From Hymenobacter sp. 15J16-1T3B (GTDB lineage Bacteria > Bacteroidota > Bacteroidia > Cytophagales > Hymenobacteraceae): a stretch of DNA of 64,000 nt. A model generated the notes under the pieces. It was not told where the DNA came from, made no database searches, and saw nothing but the letters and a program-made list of their open reading frames with translations. Position 1 is the stretch's first letter. Each line of letters begins with the position of its first letter. Where the stretch lies: assembly GCF_020711235.1 (NCBI RefSeq), contig NZ_JAJFAV010000020.1, positions 1-64,000 of the forward strand, written 5' to 3'. The position numbers and the translations under genes were made by a program. Shown piece after piece: positions 35,484-44,956 of this stretch.

Positions 35484-37223
35484 ATGCATAAGATCATCCG
35501 CCCCCTGACGTTTGCGCTGCTCGCTCTGGCCGCCACTGCCTGCAAGGACCAGCTCGACGAATACAACCCCAGCGGCGCCACCGCCGAAGCCGTGTTTACC
35601 ACCCCCGAGGGCTTCGAAACGGCCATCAACGGCGCCTACACCTACAACCGCGTCATTTACGGCAAGGAATCGGGCTACGCCCTACTGGAAATGGGCACCG
35701 ACATCTGGACGGCCGCCGCCTCCAACGACGGCACGGCCGCCAGCAATACCCGCCCGCAGCCCCCGCTGATGAACTACCAGGGCCTGCAGACCGACAACGT
35801 GTGGGTGAAAAACAACCTCTGGACGCCCTGCTACCAGGGCATCAACCAGGTCAATCAGGCGCTGAAGTACATCGACCAGGCCGGGCTGTCGGCCACGCGC
35901 CGGCCCTCGGCCGAAGCCGAGCTGCGCTTCATGCGCGCTTGGTACTACTACCACTTGGTGGAAAGCTACGGGCCGGTGCCGCTGCGCCTGGAGCCCACCG
36001 AGGGCGTGGTCAACACCGCCACCCGCGCCTCGGTGGCCGAGGTGTACGCCCAGATTTTCGCCGACCTGGAGTTTGCCGTGCGCAACCTGCCGGTGACGCT
36101 GGCCCAGTTTGCGGCCCCCGTGACGGCCAACGACTACGGCCGCATCACCCGGCCCGCGGCCGAGGCCTTTGCCGCCAAGGCGTATCTGTCGAACGGGCAG
36201 TACCAAAAGGCTGCTACCTACGCCCGCAAAGTGACGACGGCCTACACCGGGCAGGGCATTCGGCTCGTGACGAGCTACGCCAGCCTCTGGGACTTCAACA
36301 ACCAGCGCAACTCCGAGGTGCTCTGGGCGGTGAACTACTCCACCAACCTGACCTTCAACGCGGGCAGCCACACCGGCCACCAGTGGTTTTTGATGAAGTA
36401 CGACGACCAGCCGGGCATGGTACGTGACGTGGCCAACGGCCTGCCGGGCGTGCGCTACATGCCCACGCGCTTTTTGCTCGACCTCTACAACGAGCAGAAC
36501 GACGCGCGCTACCTCGGCTCATTTAAGCAGGCCTGGATTGCCAACTCTGCAACCAACATTCCGCGCTGGTCGGCGGCCGAAGTAGCCCAGAACGCGGCCC
36601 TGGCGCCCTTCCTGAACCAGCCCAAGTTCGCCGTCGGCGACACGGCCGTGCTCACCAGCAAGCGTAGCATCGACGACTTCCAGCAGCGCTACACCCGCCG
36701 CTACCGCTACAAGGTCTACGACATCGACGACCTGTACAACGCCGACGGCTCCTTGAAAGGGGAGCGGCGCTACTACCCCTCGCTGCGCAAGTTTGACGAC
36801 CCGACCCGCGCCACCGCCACCGTGACGGAAAGCGCCCGCGACGCGTTCATGCTCCGCCTGGGCGACATCGTGCTCATCGGGGCCGAAGCCCAGGTGCGCC
36901 TCGGCCGCGCCGACTCGGCGGCTTACTACGTGAACCAGGTGCGCACCCGCGCCGCCCTGCCCGGCCGCACCGCCGCCATGCAAGTGACGGCCAGCCAGAT
37001 GACGCTGGACTTCATCCTCGACGAGCGGGCCCGCGAGTTGGCCGGCGAGCAAGTGCGCTGGTTGGACCTGAAACGCACCGGCAAGCTGGTGGAGCGCGTG
37101 CGCGCCTTCAACCCGGACGCCCGCGCCAGCATCCAGGATTTCCACGTGGTGCGCCCCATTCCGCAGAGCGACATCGACGCCGTTGGGGGCCGCGGCGACT
37201 TCCGCCAGAACCCGGGCTACTAG
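35484..37223 (+). CDS. SusD/RagB-type glycan-binding lipoprotein
   Basis: 579 residues. Lipobox LALAATAC gives a surface lipoprotein. TPR-type helices follow with the family patterns EAVFTTPEGFETAINGAY, YQGINQVNQALKYID, ELRFMRAWYYYHLVESYGPV and, near the end, LDFILDERARELAGEQVRW and the final FRQNPGY. It caps the SusC channel and binds the oligosaccharide. Length is normal. It is followed by a family B palindrome that probably attenuates or protects the susCD message from the enzyme genes beyond. Confidence 0.95.
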   Translation: MHKIIRPLTFALLALAATACKDQLDEYNPSGATAEAVFTTPEGFETAINGAYTYNRVIYGKESGYALLEMGTDIWTAAASNDGTAASNTRPQPPLMNYQGLQTDNVWVKNNLWTPCYQGINQVNQALKYIDQAGLSATRRPSAEAELRFMRAWYYYHLVESYGPVPLRLEPTEGVVNTATRASVAEVYAQIFADLEFAVRNLPVTLAQFAAPVTANDYGRITRPAAEAFAAKAYLSNGQYQKAATYARKVTTAYTGQGIRLVTSYASLWDFNNQRNSEVLWAVNYSTNLTFNAGSHTGHQWFLMKYDDQPGMVRDVANGLPGVRYMPTRFLLDLYNEQNDARYLGSFKQAWIANSATNIPRWSAAEVAQNAALAPFLNQPKFAVGDTAVLTSKRSIDDFQQRYTRRYRYKVYDIDDLYNADGSLKGERRYYPSLRKFDDPTRATATVTESARDAFMLRLGDIVLIGAEAQVRLGRADSAAYYVNQVRTRAALPGRTAAMQVTASQMTLDFILDERARELAGEQVRWLDLKRTGKLVERVRAFNPDARASIQDFHVVRPIPQSDIDAVGGRGDFRQNPGY

Positions 37224-37236
37224 AACAAGAAAAAAG

Positions 37237-37344
37237 AACGTCATGTCGAGCGAAGTCGAGACATCTCGCCGGATAGTAACTCCAATCGTTGAGGTTACCA
37301 TCCAACATCAGCCCGCGAGATGTCTCGACAAGCTCGACATGACG
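37237..37344. repeat. Palindrome family B between susD and PL1
   Basis: Left arm 37237-37269 has GTCATGTCGAGCGAAGTCGA; right arm 37315-37344 is GCGAGATGTCTCGACAAGCT and onward. The centre is also palindromic (GGATAGTAAC / GGTTACCATCC), so the 108 bp can fold into one long hairpin. It ends 76 nt before the PL1 start codon. Confidence 0.8.
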
Positions 37345-37420
37345 ACCTAACGGAAACACGGTCTTTCAACCACCTCGTACTCCGCTCGCTAATTCCCGCC
37401 TTCCACGCCTCTTCTGTCCC

Positions 37421-39085
37421 ATGAACAACCGCCTGCTCTTCCTTGCCCTGGCCGCCGCGGCCACCGGCGCCGCCCGCCCGGCCTGGGCGCAGTACCCCAC
37501 CATTCCGGCCGACGTGAAGGCGCAGGCGGAGGCCTACCTGGCCGCGGCCGAAAAGCACGCCGACGAAGCCTGGCAAAAGGCCCTGCCCATCGTGGAAAAG
37601 GAGGCCAAGCAAGGCAAGCCTTACGTGCCGTGGGCGGCCAAGCCGGAGGATCTGCCCCAGGCCAAGCTGCTGGCGTTTCCGGGCGCCGAGGGCGGCGGCG
37701 CGCACAGCTTCGGCGGGCGCGGGGGCAAGGTGTACGTGGTGACCAGCCTGGAAGACAGCGGCCCAGGCACCTTGCGCGAGGCCTGCGAGCAGGGCGGGGC
37801 CCGCACCGTGGTGTTCAATGTGGCCGGCATCATCCGGCTCAAAACGCCTATTGATATCCGCGCGCCCTACATCACCATTGCCGGCCAGACCGCCCCGGGC
37901 GACGGGGTCTGCATTGCGGGCGAGTCGCTCTGGATTGATACCCACGACGTGGTGATTCGCTACCTGCGCTTCCGCCGCGGCGCCACCGACGTGGGCCGCC
38001 GCGACGACGCGCTGGGCGGCAACGGCGTGGGCAACATCATCATCGACCACGTGTCGGCCTCCTGGGGCCTGGACGAAAACATGTCGATGTACCGGCACGT
38101 GTACCACGACCCCAAGACCGGCAAGGCCGAGAAACTGCCGACGGTGAACGTGACCATTCAGAACTCGATTTTTGCCGAGGGGCTGGACACCTACAACCAC
38201 GCCTTTGGCAGCACCATCGGGGGGCTGAACAGCACGTTTGTGCGCAACCTCTGGGCCAACAACATCAGCCGCAACCCCTCGGTGGGCATGTACGGCGACT
38301 TCAACTTCGCCAACAACGTGGTGTTCAACTGGTGGAACCGCTCGGCCGACGGCGGCGACAACCGCTCGGAGTACAACTTCGTGAACAACTACTACAAGCC
38401 CGGCCCCATCACCCCGCTCGACAAGCCCATCAGCTTCCGCATCCTCAAGGCCGAAGCCAGCCGCGACAAGGCCCTGGGCAACGTGTTTGGCAAGGCCTAT
38501 GTGGCCGGCAACGTCATTGAGGGCAACGAGAAGGTAACCAAAGACAACTGGGCCGGCGGCGTGCAGCTCGAAGATGTGCCCGAGCCGGAGAAAGTGCTGG
38601 CCGGCATCCGCACCGACAAGCCCTTTGCCATGCCCGGCGTGGGCCCGCTGCTCTCGGCCCAGGACGCCTACCAGTATGTGCTGGCCAACGTGGGCGCCAC
38701 CCTGCCCCGGCGCGACGCCGTCGACGCCCGCATCGTGGAGGACGTGCGCACCGGCAAAATCACCTACGCCAAGGACGCCAAGCCCACCGAAACCAGCCCC
38801 TACATCAAGCGCCGCCTGCCGGCCGATTCCTACAAGCAGGGCATCATCACCGACCCGCAGCAGGTGGGCGGCTACCCCGAGTACAAGGGCAAGCCCTACA
38901 CCGATACCGACAAGGACGGCATGCCCGACGACTGGGAAAAGAAGCACGGCCTCAACCCCAAAGACGCCTCGGACGCGGCCAAGGACCGCGACAACGACGG
39001 CTACACCAACATCGAGGAGTACCTCAACAGCGTGGTGGACCAGCAGAAAGTGAAGCCCGCCGCCCCCGGCACCCGCAAGTCGTGA
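37421..39085 (+). CDS. PL1-family pectate/pectin lyase with calcium-repeat tail
   Basis: 554 residues with signal peptide (RPAWAQ). A helical prefix of about 60 residues is followed by the PL1-type beta-helix: LAFPGAEGGGAHSFGGRGG, VVTSLEDSGPGTLREAC, VFNVAGIIRL, ITIAGQTAPGDGVCI, RYLRFRRG and IIIDHVSASWGLDENMS. The tail DTDKDGMPDDWEKKHGLNP and DRDNDGYTNIEEYLN holds two calcium-binding repeats of the thrombospondin-3/dockerin-like kind. The enzyme cleaves homogalacturonan by beta-elimination, needing Ca2+. It lies directly downstream of susCD and is probably on the surface or in the periplasm. Confidence 0.92.
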   Translation: MNNRLLFLALAAAATGAARPAWAQYPTIPADVKAQAEAYLAAAEKHADEAWQKALPIVEKEAKQGKPYVPWAAKPEDLPQAKLLAFPGAEGGGAHSFGGRGGKVYVVTSLEDSGPGTLREACEQGGARTVVFNVAGIIRLKTPIDIRAPYITIAGQTAPGDGVCIAGESLWIDTHDVVIRYLRFRRGATDVGRRDDALGGNGVGNIIIDHVSASWGLDENMSMYRHVYHDPKTGKAEKLPTVNVTIQNSIFAEGLDTYNHAFGSTIGGLNSTFVRNLWANNISRNPSVGMYGDFNFANNVVFNWWNRSADGGDNRSEYNFVNNYYKPGPITPLDKPISFRILKAEASRDKALGNVFGKAYVAGNVIEGNEKVTKDNWAGGVQLEDVPEPEKVLAGIRTDKPFAMPGVGPLLSAQDAYQYVLANVGATLPRRDAVDARIVEDVRTGKITYAKDAKPTETSPYIKRRLPADSYKQGIITDPQQVGGYPEYKGKPYTDTDKDGMPDDWEKKHGLNPKDASDAAKDRDNDGYTNIEEYLNSVVDQQKVKPAAPGTRKS

Positions 39086-39239
39086 ACCTGAAGCGCTGAC
39101 GGAGAGTCGGCGCGGAACGCGGCAACGCGGATCCGTGTCGTTGGTTTGACCCGACGACGCAAGGCCGCCTCGGCGCGTGCCGCGCCGGCGCTGAGTGGCC
39201 CTCGGCGCTACCTTTCAAAAGCAGTAAAGTACCCCCGCT

Positions 39240-42200
39240 TTGACCCCACCCCCCACCACTTTGGTTTTCCGCTTTCACCCGCGCCTGCTTGGGCTGGCCC
39301 TGGGCCTGGCGTTGGGCGTCGCGCCCTGGCCGGTGGCCGTGTACGCCCAGAAACCCAAGGTAGAGCGGCCCCTGCCGCCCTTGTCGGAGGGCAAGGACCA
39401 CCAGCTGGTGTACGCGGCCGACGCGCAGGGCAACCGCGTGCCGGACTTTTCCACCTGCGGCTACGCGGCCAGCGAAAAAGCCATTCCCACCGCGCCGGTG
39501 CGCGTGGTGGTGCCCGTGAAAGCCGGCGACGCCACCGCCCGCATTCAAGCCGCGCTGGACTACGTGGCCGCCCTGCCCGCCGATAAAACCACCGGCCTGC
39601 GCGGGGCCGTACTGCTCGAAAAAGGCACCTACGACGTAGCCGGCGGCCTGCTCATCCGGGCATCCGGCGTGGTGCTGCGCGGCAGCGGCATGAACGAAGG
39701 CGGCACCGTGCTGCTCGGCAGCGGCCTGGACCGGCAGACGCTCATCCGCGTGGCCGGCCGCGACGACCGGCAGCTCGACAAAACTGTGGCCGTCACGGAC
39801 GCCTACGTGCCCGTGAATGCCACCCAGCTTAAGCTGGCCGGGCACGCGCTGAAAGTCGGCGACATGGTGCTGGTGCGCCGGCCCTCGACCCAGGAGTGGA
39901 TCAAGGCCTTGGGCGCCGAAACCTTCGGCGGCGGCATTTCGGCCCTGGGCTGGAAGCCGGGCCAGCGCGACCTGTACTGGGACCGGCAGGTGGTAAGCGT
40001 GCAAGGCGACGTAGTCACGCTCGACGCCCCGCTGACCACCGCACTGGATGCGCAGTACGGCGGCGGCACGGTGCAGCCCTACCGCTGGGCCGGCCGCATC
40101 AGCCAGGTGGGCGTCGAAAACCTGCGCTGCCGCTCCGCCTTCGACGAAAAGAACCCCAAGGACGAGGCGCACCGCTGGATGGGCGTGACCCTGGAAAACG
40201 TGGCCGACGCCTGGGTGCGGCAGGTCACGTTTGAGCACTTCGCCGGTTCCGCCGTGGCTGCGTTCGAGTCGGCCAAGCGCGTGACGGTGGAGGACTGCCT
40301 GAGCCTCGCCCCGGTGTCGGAAGTGGGCGGGCAGCGGCGCAACGCGTTCTTCACCGCCGGGCAGCAGACCCTGTTTCAGCGCCTGTACTCCGAGCAGGGC
40401 TACCACGACTTCGCCACCGGCTTCTGCGCCGCCGGGCCCAACGCCTTCGTGCAGTGCCAGAGCCGGGAGTCGCTGGGCTTCAGCGGGGCCACCGACAGCT
40501 GGGCCTCGGGTCTGCTGTTCGACATCGTCAACATCGACGGCAACGCCCTGAGCCTGGCTAACCGCGGGCAGGACGGGCAGGGCGCGGGTTGGACGGCCGC
40601 CAACAGCGTGGTGTATCAGAGCACCGCCGCCCGCATCGATTTGCCCAAGCCGCCCACGGCCCAAAACTGGGGCTTCGGCAACTGGGCGCAGTTTCAGGGC
40701 GACGGGTACTGGGGCGAGTCCAACAACGCCATCAACCCGCGCAGCCTCTACTACGCCCAGCTGGAGGAGCGCCTGGGCAAGAAAATGGCCATGCAGCCGC
40801 AGCTGCTGGCCCTGCCCACCGAAGCCTCCAGCAGCCCCAGCGTCGCGGTGGCGCAGCAGCTCACCGCCGAGGCCAAGCAGCCCGCCCCGCAGCTTATCGA
40901 CTGGATCCGGCAGGCCCCGCAGCGCCAGGCCATTTCGACTTCCGCAGCCGGTGCCAAGAACTTCGACCAGCTGAAACTCAAGCAGCCCGCCGCGGCGCCG
41001 GCCGCCGCGCCCCTGCGCGTGCAAAACGGCGTGCTGGTGCGCGGCAACACGGTGCTGACCGGCAGCCGCGGCTCGGTGCCGTGGTGGAACGGCTCTTCGC
41101 GGCCCTACGGCATAGCCCAGGCCAAGCCGGCCATTACCCGCTACGTGCCCGGTCGCACCGGCCGCGGCTACACCGACGACCTCGTGGCCCTCACCGATTC
41201 CATGCAGGCCCGCCACCAGGTTGGGATGGAGCAGAACTACGCCCTCTGGTACGAGCGCCGCCGCGACGACCATGAGCGCATCCGCCGCATGGACGGCGAC
41301 GTGTGGCCGCCCTTCTACGAGCTGCCCTTCGCCCGCAGCGGGCAGGGCGCGGGCTACGACGGGCTGAGCAAATACGACCTGACGAAGTACAACCCTTGGT
41401 ACTGGGGCCGTCTGCGCGAGTTTGCCCAGCTGGCCGACCAGAAAGGTCTGGTGCTGGTGCACCAGAACTACTTCCAGCACAACATCATCGAGGCCGGCGC
41501 GCACTACGCCGACTTCCCCTGGCGCCCGGCCAACAACGTGAACGACACGGGCTTCCCGGAGCCGCCCAACTACGCCGGCGACAAGCGCATCTTCATGGCC
41601 GAGCAATTCTACGACGTGACGCACCCCGTGCGCCGCGCCCTGCACCGCGCCTACATCCGCCAGTGCCTCAATAACTTCACCGAGCAGAGCGGCGTCATCC
41701 AGCTGATCGGGGAGGAGTTTACCGGCCCGCTGCCCTTCGTGCAGTTCTGGCTCGACACCATCAAGGAGTGGGAGCAGGAAACCGGCAAGCACGCGCTGGT
41801 GGGCCTGGCTACCACCAAGGACGTGCAGGATGCCATCCTCGCGGACCCCGCCCGCGCCGCCGTCGTCGACATCATTGATATCCGTTACTGGCACTACCAG
41901 GCCAACGGCGAGGCGTACGCGCCCCAGGGCGGGCAGAACCTGGCCCCGCGCCAGCACGCCCGCCTCTTGAAGCCCAAGGCCTCGTCCTTCGAGCAGGTGT
42001 ACCGGGCCGTGCGCGAGTACCGCCAGCAGTTTCCCGCCAAAGCCGTGCTCTACTCCGGCGACGGGGCCGACAAGTTCGGCTGGGCCGTGCTGCTGGCCGG
42101 CGGCTCCCTGCCCGACGTGCCCGCGGTACCCAGCCAGGAATTCCTGGCCGCCGTGGCCAAGATGAAGCCCGACGCGCAGGCCGCCGCCGTGGCCAAGCAG

Positions 42201-42422
42201 TGGCAGCTGGTGAATCCCGGCCAGGGCTACATCCGCTACTGCGAGCCGACCGCCGCCACCCAGCTCGACCTGAGCAAGGAGCAGGGCACCTTCCAGGTGC
42301 AGTGGCTCGACGCCCGCAACGGGCAGCTGCTCGGTAAGGCTCAGAAAGTGAAGGGCGGGCAGGTGCTCGACCTTAAAAACCCGCAAGCCGCCCCCGCCAT
42401 TCTGTGGGTGGACAAAGGCTGA
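39240..42422 (+). CDS. DUF6298 protein with N-terminal beta-helix, likely TTG start
   Basis: 1060 residues. The N-terminal signal-like segment HPRLLGLALGLALGVAPWP ending VYAQ has no ATG before it; TTG at 39240 (or 39261) is the best start, and the next in-frame ATG lies about 150 codons inside the domain. Residues about 70-480 form a beta-helix like pectate lyases (VLRGSGMNEGGTVLLGS, WVRQVTFEHFAGSAVAAFES). A linker rich in A, P and Q (about 530-590) leads to a second half with GMEQNYALWYERRRDDHERI and LIGEEFTGPLPFVQFWLDTI, which fits the DUF6298 family. Glu in LIGEEFTG is a candidate catalytic residue. It acts outside the cytoplasm on pectin; the reaction is unknown. Confidence 0.65.
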   Translation: MTPPPTTLVFRFHPRLLGLALGLALGVAPWPVAVYAQKPKVERPLPPLSEGKDHQLVYAADAQGNRVPDFSTCGYAASEKAIPTAPVRVVVPVKAGDATARIQAALDYVAALPADKTTGLRGAVLLEKGTYDVAGGLLIRASGVVLRGSGMNEGGTVLLGSGLDRQTLIRVAGRDDRQLDKTVAVTDAYVPVNATQLKLAGHALKVGDMVLVRRPSTQEWIKALGAETFGGGISALGWKPGQRDLYWDRQVVSVQGDVVTLDAPLTTALDAQYGGGTVQPYRWAGRISQVGVENLRCRSAFDEKNPKDEAHRWMGVTLENVADAWVRQVTFEHFAGSAVAAFESAKRVTVEDCLSLAPVSEVGGQRRNAFFTAGQQTLFQRLYSEQGYHDFATGFCAAGPNAFVQCQSRESLGFSGATDSWASGLLFDIVNIDGNALSLANRGQDGQGAGWTAANSVVYQSTAARIDLPKPPTAQNWGFGNWAQFQGDGYWGESNNAINPRSLYYAQLEERLGKKMAMQPQLLALPTEASSSPSVAVAQQLTAEAKQPAPQLIDWIRQAPQRQAISTSAAGAKNFDQLKLKQPAAAPAAAPLRVQNGVLVRGNTVLTGSRGSVPWWNGSSRPYGIAQAKPAITRYVPGRTGRGYTDDLVALTDSMQARHQVGMEQNYALWYERRRDDHERIRRMDGDVWPPFYELPFARSGQGAGYDGLSKYDLTKYNPWYWGRLREFAQLADQKGLVLVHQNYFQHNIIEAGAHYADFPWRPANNVNDTGFPEPPNYAGDKRIFMAEQFYDVTHPVRRALHRAYIRQCLNNFTEQSGVIQLIGEEFTGPLPFVQFWLDTIKEWEQETGKHALVGLATTKDVQDAILADPARAAVVDIIDIRYWHYQANGEAYAPQGGQNLAPRQHARLLKPKASSFEQVYRAVREYRQQFPAKAVLYSGDGADKFGWAVLLAGGSLPDVPAVPSQEFLAAVAKMKPDAQAAAVAKQWQLVNPGQGYIRYCEPTAATQLDLSKEQGTFQVQWLDARNGQLLGKAQKVKGGQVLDLKNPQAAPAILWVDKG

Positions 42423-42436
42423 TTGATTCCTGATTG

Positions 42437-43843
42437 ATGGTCCGATTTCCCTCCATACCCTCGCGCCTGACGGCCGCCTCGGCTCTGCTGCTGTCGTTGG
42501 CCGCGGCTGCGCCCACGGAGCCGCTGGGCAAGCTCAAAGTCGCCAGCAACGGCCGCTACCTGCAGACCGAAGCCGGCAAGCCCTTCTTCTGGCTGGGCGA
42601 CACCGGCTGGCTCTTGTTCAACAAGCTCAAGCGCGAAGAAGCCGAAACCTACCTCGAAGACCGCCGCAAGAAGGGCTTCAACGTCATCCAGGTGATGGTG
42701 CTGCACCAAGTGCCCGCCGTGAACGTGTACGGCGACTCGGCCCTGGTGCGCGGCAACGTGGCCACCCCGCTCGTCACCAAAGGCAGCGCGCCCACCGATC
42801 CGACGCAGTACGACTTCTGGGACCACGTCGACTACATCGTGGATTTGGCGGCCAAAAAGGGCCTGTACATGGGCCTGGTGCCGGTGTGGGGCACCAACGT
42901 GAAGGCCGGCAAAGTCAATCAGCAGCAGGCCAAAGCCTACGCGACCTTCCTGGCGGAGCGCTACAAAAACCGTCCGAACATCATCTGGCTCAACGGCGGC
43001 GACATTGCCGGCTCGGATTCGCTGAAGGTGTGGAACACCATCGGCAGCACCCTGAAGGCCGTCGACCCGAACCATCTGGTGACTTATCACCCGCGGGGCC
43101 GCACGCAGTCCTCGGACTGGTTTCACAACGCTTCGTGGCTGGACTTCAACATGTACCAGTCGGGGCACCGGCGCTATGCCCAAGACACCTCGCGCAACGA
43201 AAAGAAGCACTACGGCGAGGACAACTGGCGCTATCAGCTCGTCGACAACCAGCTGAAACCTGCCAAGCCCAGCATCGACGGGGAACCCTCGTACGAGGGC
43301 ATTCCGCAGGGCCTGCACGACATCACCCAGCCCCGCTGGACCGACGCCGACGTGCGTCGCTACGGCTACTGGTCGGTGTTTGCGGGCGCGTTCGGTTACA
43401 CCTACGGGCAGAACTCGGTGATGCAGATGCACAGCGCCTTCGACAAAGGCAGCGCCTACGGCTCCTCGGAGCTGTGGTCCTCGGCCATCAACGCGCCCGG
43501 CGCCGCGCAGATGCAGTACCTGAAGCAGCTCATGTTGTCGCGGCCCTTCTTCGAGCGGGTGCCGGATCAGTCTTTGATTGCGGGCGAAGTAGGGGAGAAG
43601 TACGAGCGGCTGTTTGGCACCCGGGGCAAGAACTACGCCTTTGTGTACACTTACACCGGCCGCACCTTCCAGGTGAACCTGGGCAAAATCAGCGGCAGCA
43701 AAGTCAAGGCTTCCTGGTTCAGCCCGCGCGACGGGAAGACCACCGCCATCGGCACCTTCCCGAACAAGGGCACGCAGGGATTCAACGCGCCCGGCGAGCC
43801 GAAAGCCGGCAACGACTGGGTGCTGATTCTGGACGCGGTGTAG
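42437..43843 (+). CDS. GH140 apiosidase-type glycoside hydrolase
   Basis: 468 residues from ATG 42437, with signal peptide. The DUF4038 barrel begins GRYLQTEAGKPFFWLGDTGW and the second domain (DUF5060/putative collagen-binding type) closes with NYAFVYTYTGRTFQVNLG. Candidate catalytic residues are D189 in WLNGGDIAGSDS and E283 in SIDGEPSYEGIP, matching, as I recall, the Asp/Glu pair of the Bacteroides thetaiotaomicron apiosidase BT1012. GH140 cleaves apiose from galacturonic acid in rhamnogalacturonan II, making this the most informative enzyme for the substrate. The gap to the DUF6298 gene is 14 bp. Confidence 0.88.
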   Translation: MVRFPSIPSRLTAASALLLSLAAAAPTEPLGKLKVASNGRYLQTEAGKPFFWLGDTGWLLFNKLKREEAETYLEDRRKKGFNVIQVMVLHQVPAVNVYGDSALVRGNVATPLVTKGSAPTDPTQYDFWDHVDYIVDLAAKKGLYMGLVPVWGTNVKAGKVNQQQAKAYATFLAERYKNRPNIIWLNGGDIAGSDSLKVWNTIGSTLKAVDPNHLVTYHPRGRTQSSDWFHNASWLDFNMYQSGHRRYAQDTSRNEKKHYGEDNWRYQLVDNQLKPAKPSIDGEPSYEGIPQGLHDITQPRWTDADVRRYGYWSVFAGAFGYTYGQNSVMQMHSAFDKGSAYGSSELWSSAINAPGAAQMQYLKQLMLSRPFFERVPDQSLIAGEVGEKYERLFGTRGKNYAFVYTYTGRTFQVNLGKISGSKVKASWFSPRDGKTTAIGTFPNKGTQGFNAPGEPKAGNDWVLILDAV

Positions 43844-43876
43844 AGACGATAATACAAACTGGCAGTCAAAAAGGGC

Positions 43877-43969
43877 GGTCATGCTGAGCGCAGTCGAAGC
43901 ATCTCTACCGCTTCGTCCGGGCTCGTTCAACGAAGCGGCAGAGATGCTTCGACTGCGCTCAGCATGACG
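43877..43969. repeat. Palindrome family A before GH43
   Basis: Arms 43877-43915 (GGTCATGCTGAGCGCAGTCG...) and 43931-43969 are almost exact reverse complements with a 15-nt loop. The right end lies 18 nt before the GH43 start codon. Confidence 0.85.
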
Positions 43970-43987
43970 TTCTAGAGTAACCAGGTA

Positions 43988-44956
43988 ATGCTTAAACCCC
44001 AAATCGTCCGCTTCCTCGCCCCGCTGCTCGGCGCCGCCCTGCTCACGGCTTGCTCGCGTGACGTGTACATGTTCACGTCCTTCCACGAGCCGGCCAACGA
44101 GGGGTTGCGCCTGCTCTACAGCTACGATGGCTATAAGTGGCAGGATTTGAACCGCATCTTCCTCACCCCGCAGGTGGGGCCGAGCAAAATCATGCGTGAC
44201 CCGAGCATTGCCCGCGGCCCCGACGGCACCTACCACCTCGTGTGGACCTGCGGCTGGAAGGGCGACAAGGGCTTCGGCTACGCTTCGTCGAAAGACCTGG
44301 TACACTGGTCGGAGCAGCGCTTCATCGACGTGATGGGCCACGAGCCGACGACCGTGAACGTGTGGGCCCCGGAAATCTTCTACGACGCGCCCACGCAGCA
44401 ATACCTCATCGTGTGGGCCAGCACCATCCCGTTCCGCTTCCCGAAAGGCGTCGAGGACGAGGACAACAACCACCGGCTCTACTACACTACCACCAAGGAC
44501 TTCCAGACGTTTGCGCCCACGAAGCTGTTTCTGGACCCCGGATGGAGCGCCATTGATGCGGTAGTGGTGCCGCGCGGGCCGCAGGATTACGTGCTGGTGG
44601 TGAAGGACAACACCCGCCCCATGCGCAACATCAAGGTGGCGTTTGGGCCCTCGGCAATAGGACCGTTTCCAAATGTGTCGGAGCCCTTTACCGGCAACTT
44701 TACCGAAGGACCGAGCGTGCTGGCCTTGCCGAATAAGCAGTGGCTGATTTACTACGACGCCTACCGCGAAAAGCGCTTCGGTGTGATGAAAACGGCCGAT
44801 TTCAAGACGTTTACCGACGTGTCGAACCAGACCAGTGTGCCGCAGGGGCACAAGCACGGCACCGTGTTCATGGCGCCGCGCAAGACCTTGAAGAACCTGT
44901 TGCGCAGCGCCCCGGCGGCGCCGGCAGCAACGACCACCACGAGCGGAAATCAATGA
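43988..44956 (+). CDS. GH43-type five-bladed propeller glycosidase, lipoprotein
   Basis: 322 residues. Lipobox LGAALLTAC. The GH43 triad is visible: base D71 in IMRDPSIARGPDG, pKa modulator D190 in SAIDAVVVP and acid E240 in FTEGPSVLALP. Propeller repeats such as YHLVWTCGWKGDKGFGYASS and WAPEIFYDAPTQQYLIVWAS support the fold. Likely removes arabinofuranose or galactose side-chain residues at the cell surface or in the periplasm. The C-terminus is a low-complexity AAPAATTTT tail. Its stop overlaps the next start (ATGA), so the two are translationally coupled. Confidence 0.85.
   Translation: MLKPQIVRFLAPLLGAALLTACSRDVYMFTSFHEPANEGLRLLYSYDGYKWQDLNRIFLTPQVGPSKIMRDPSIARGPDGTYHLVWTCGWKGDKGFGYASSKDLVHWSEQRFIDVMGHEPTTVNVWAPEIFYDAPTQQYLIVWASTIPFRFPKGVEDEDNNHRLYYTTTKDFQTFAPTKLFLDPGWSAIDAVVVPRGPQDYVLVVKDNTRPMRNIKVAFGPSAIGPFPNVSEPFTGNFTEGPSVLALPNKQWLIYYDAYREKRFGVMKTADFKTFTDVSNQTSVPQGHKHGTVFMAPRKTLKNLLRSAPAAPAATTTTSGNQ

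Noticed and set aside
39024-42386. Open frame of 1120 codons on the minus strand
   Set aside because: Antisense to PL1/DUF6298 coding sequence; low-complexity shadow composition, while the plus strand has clear domains.
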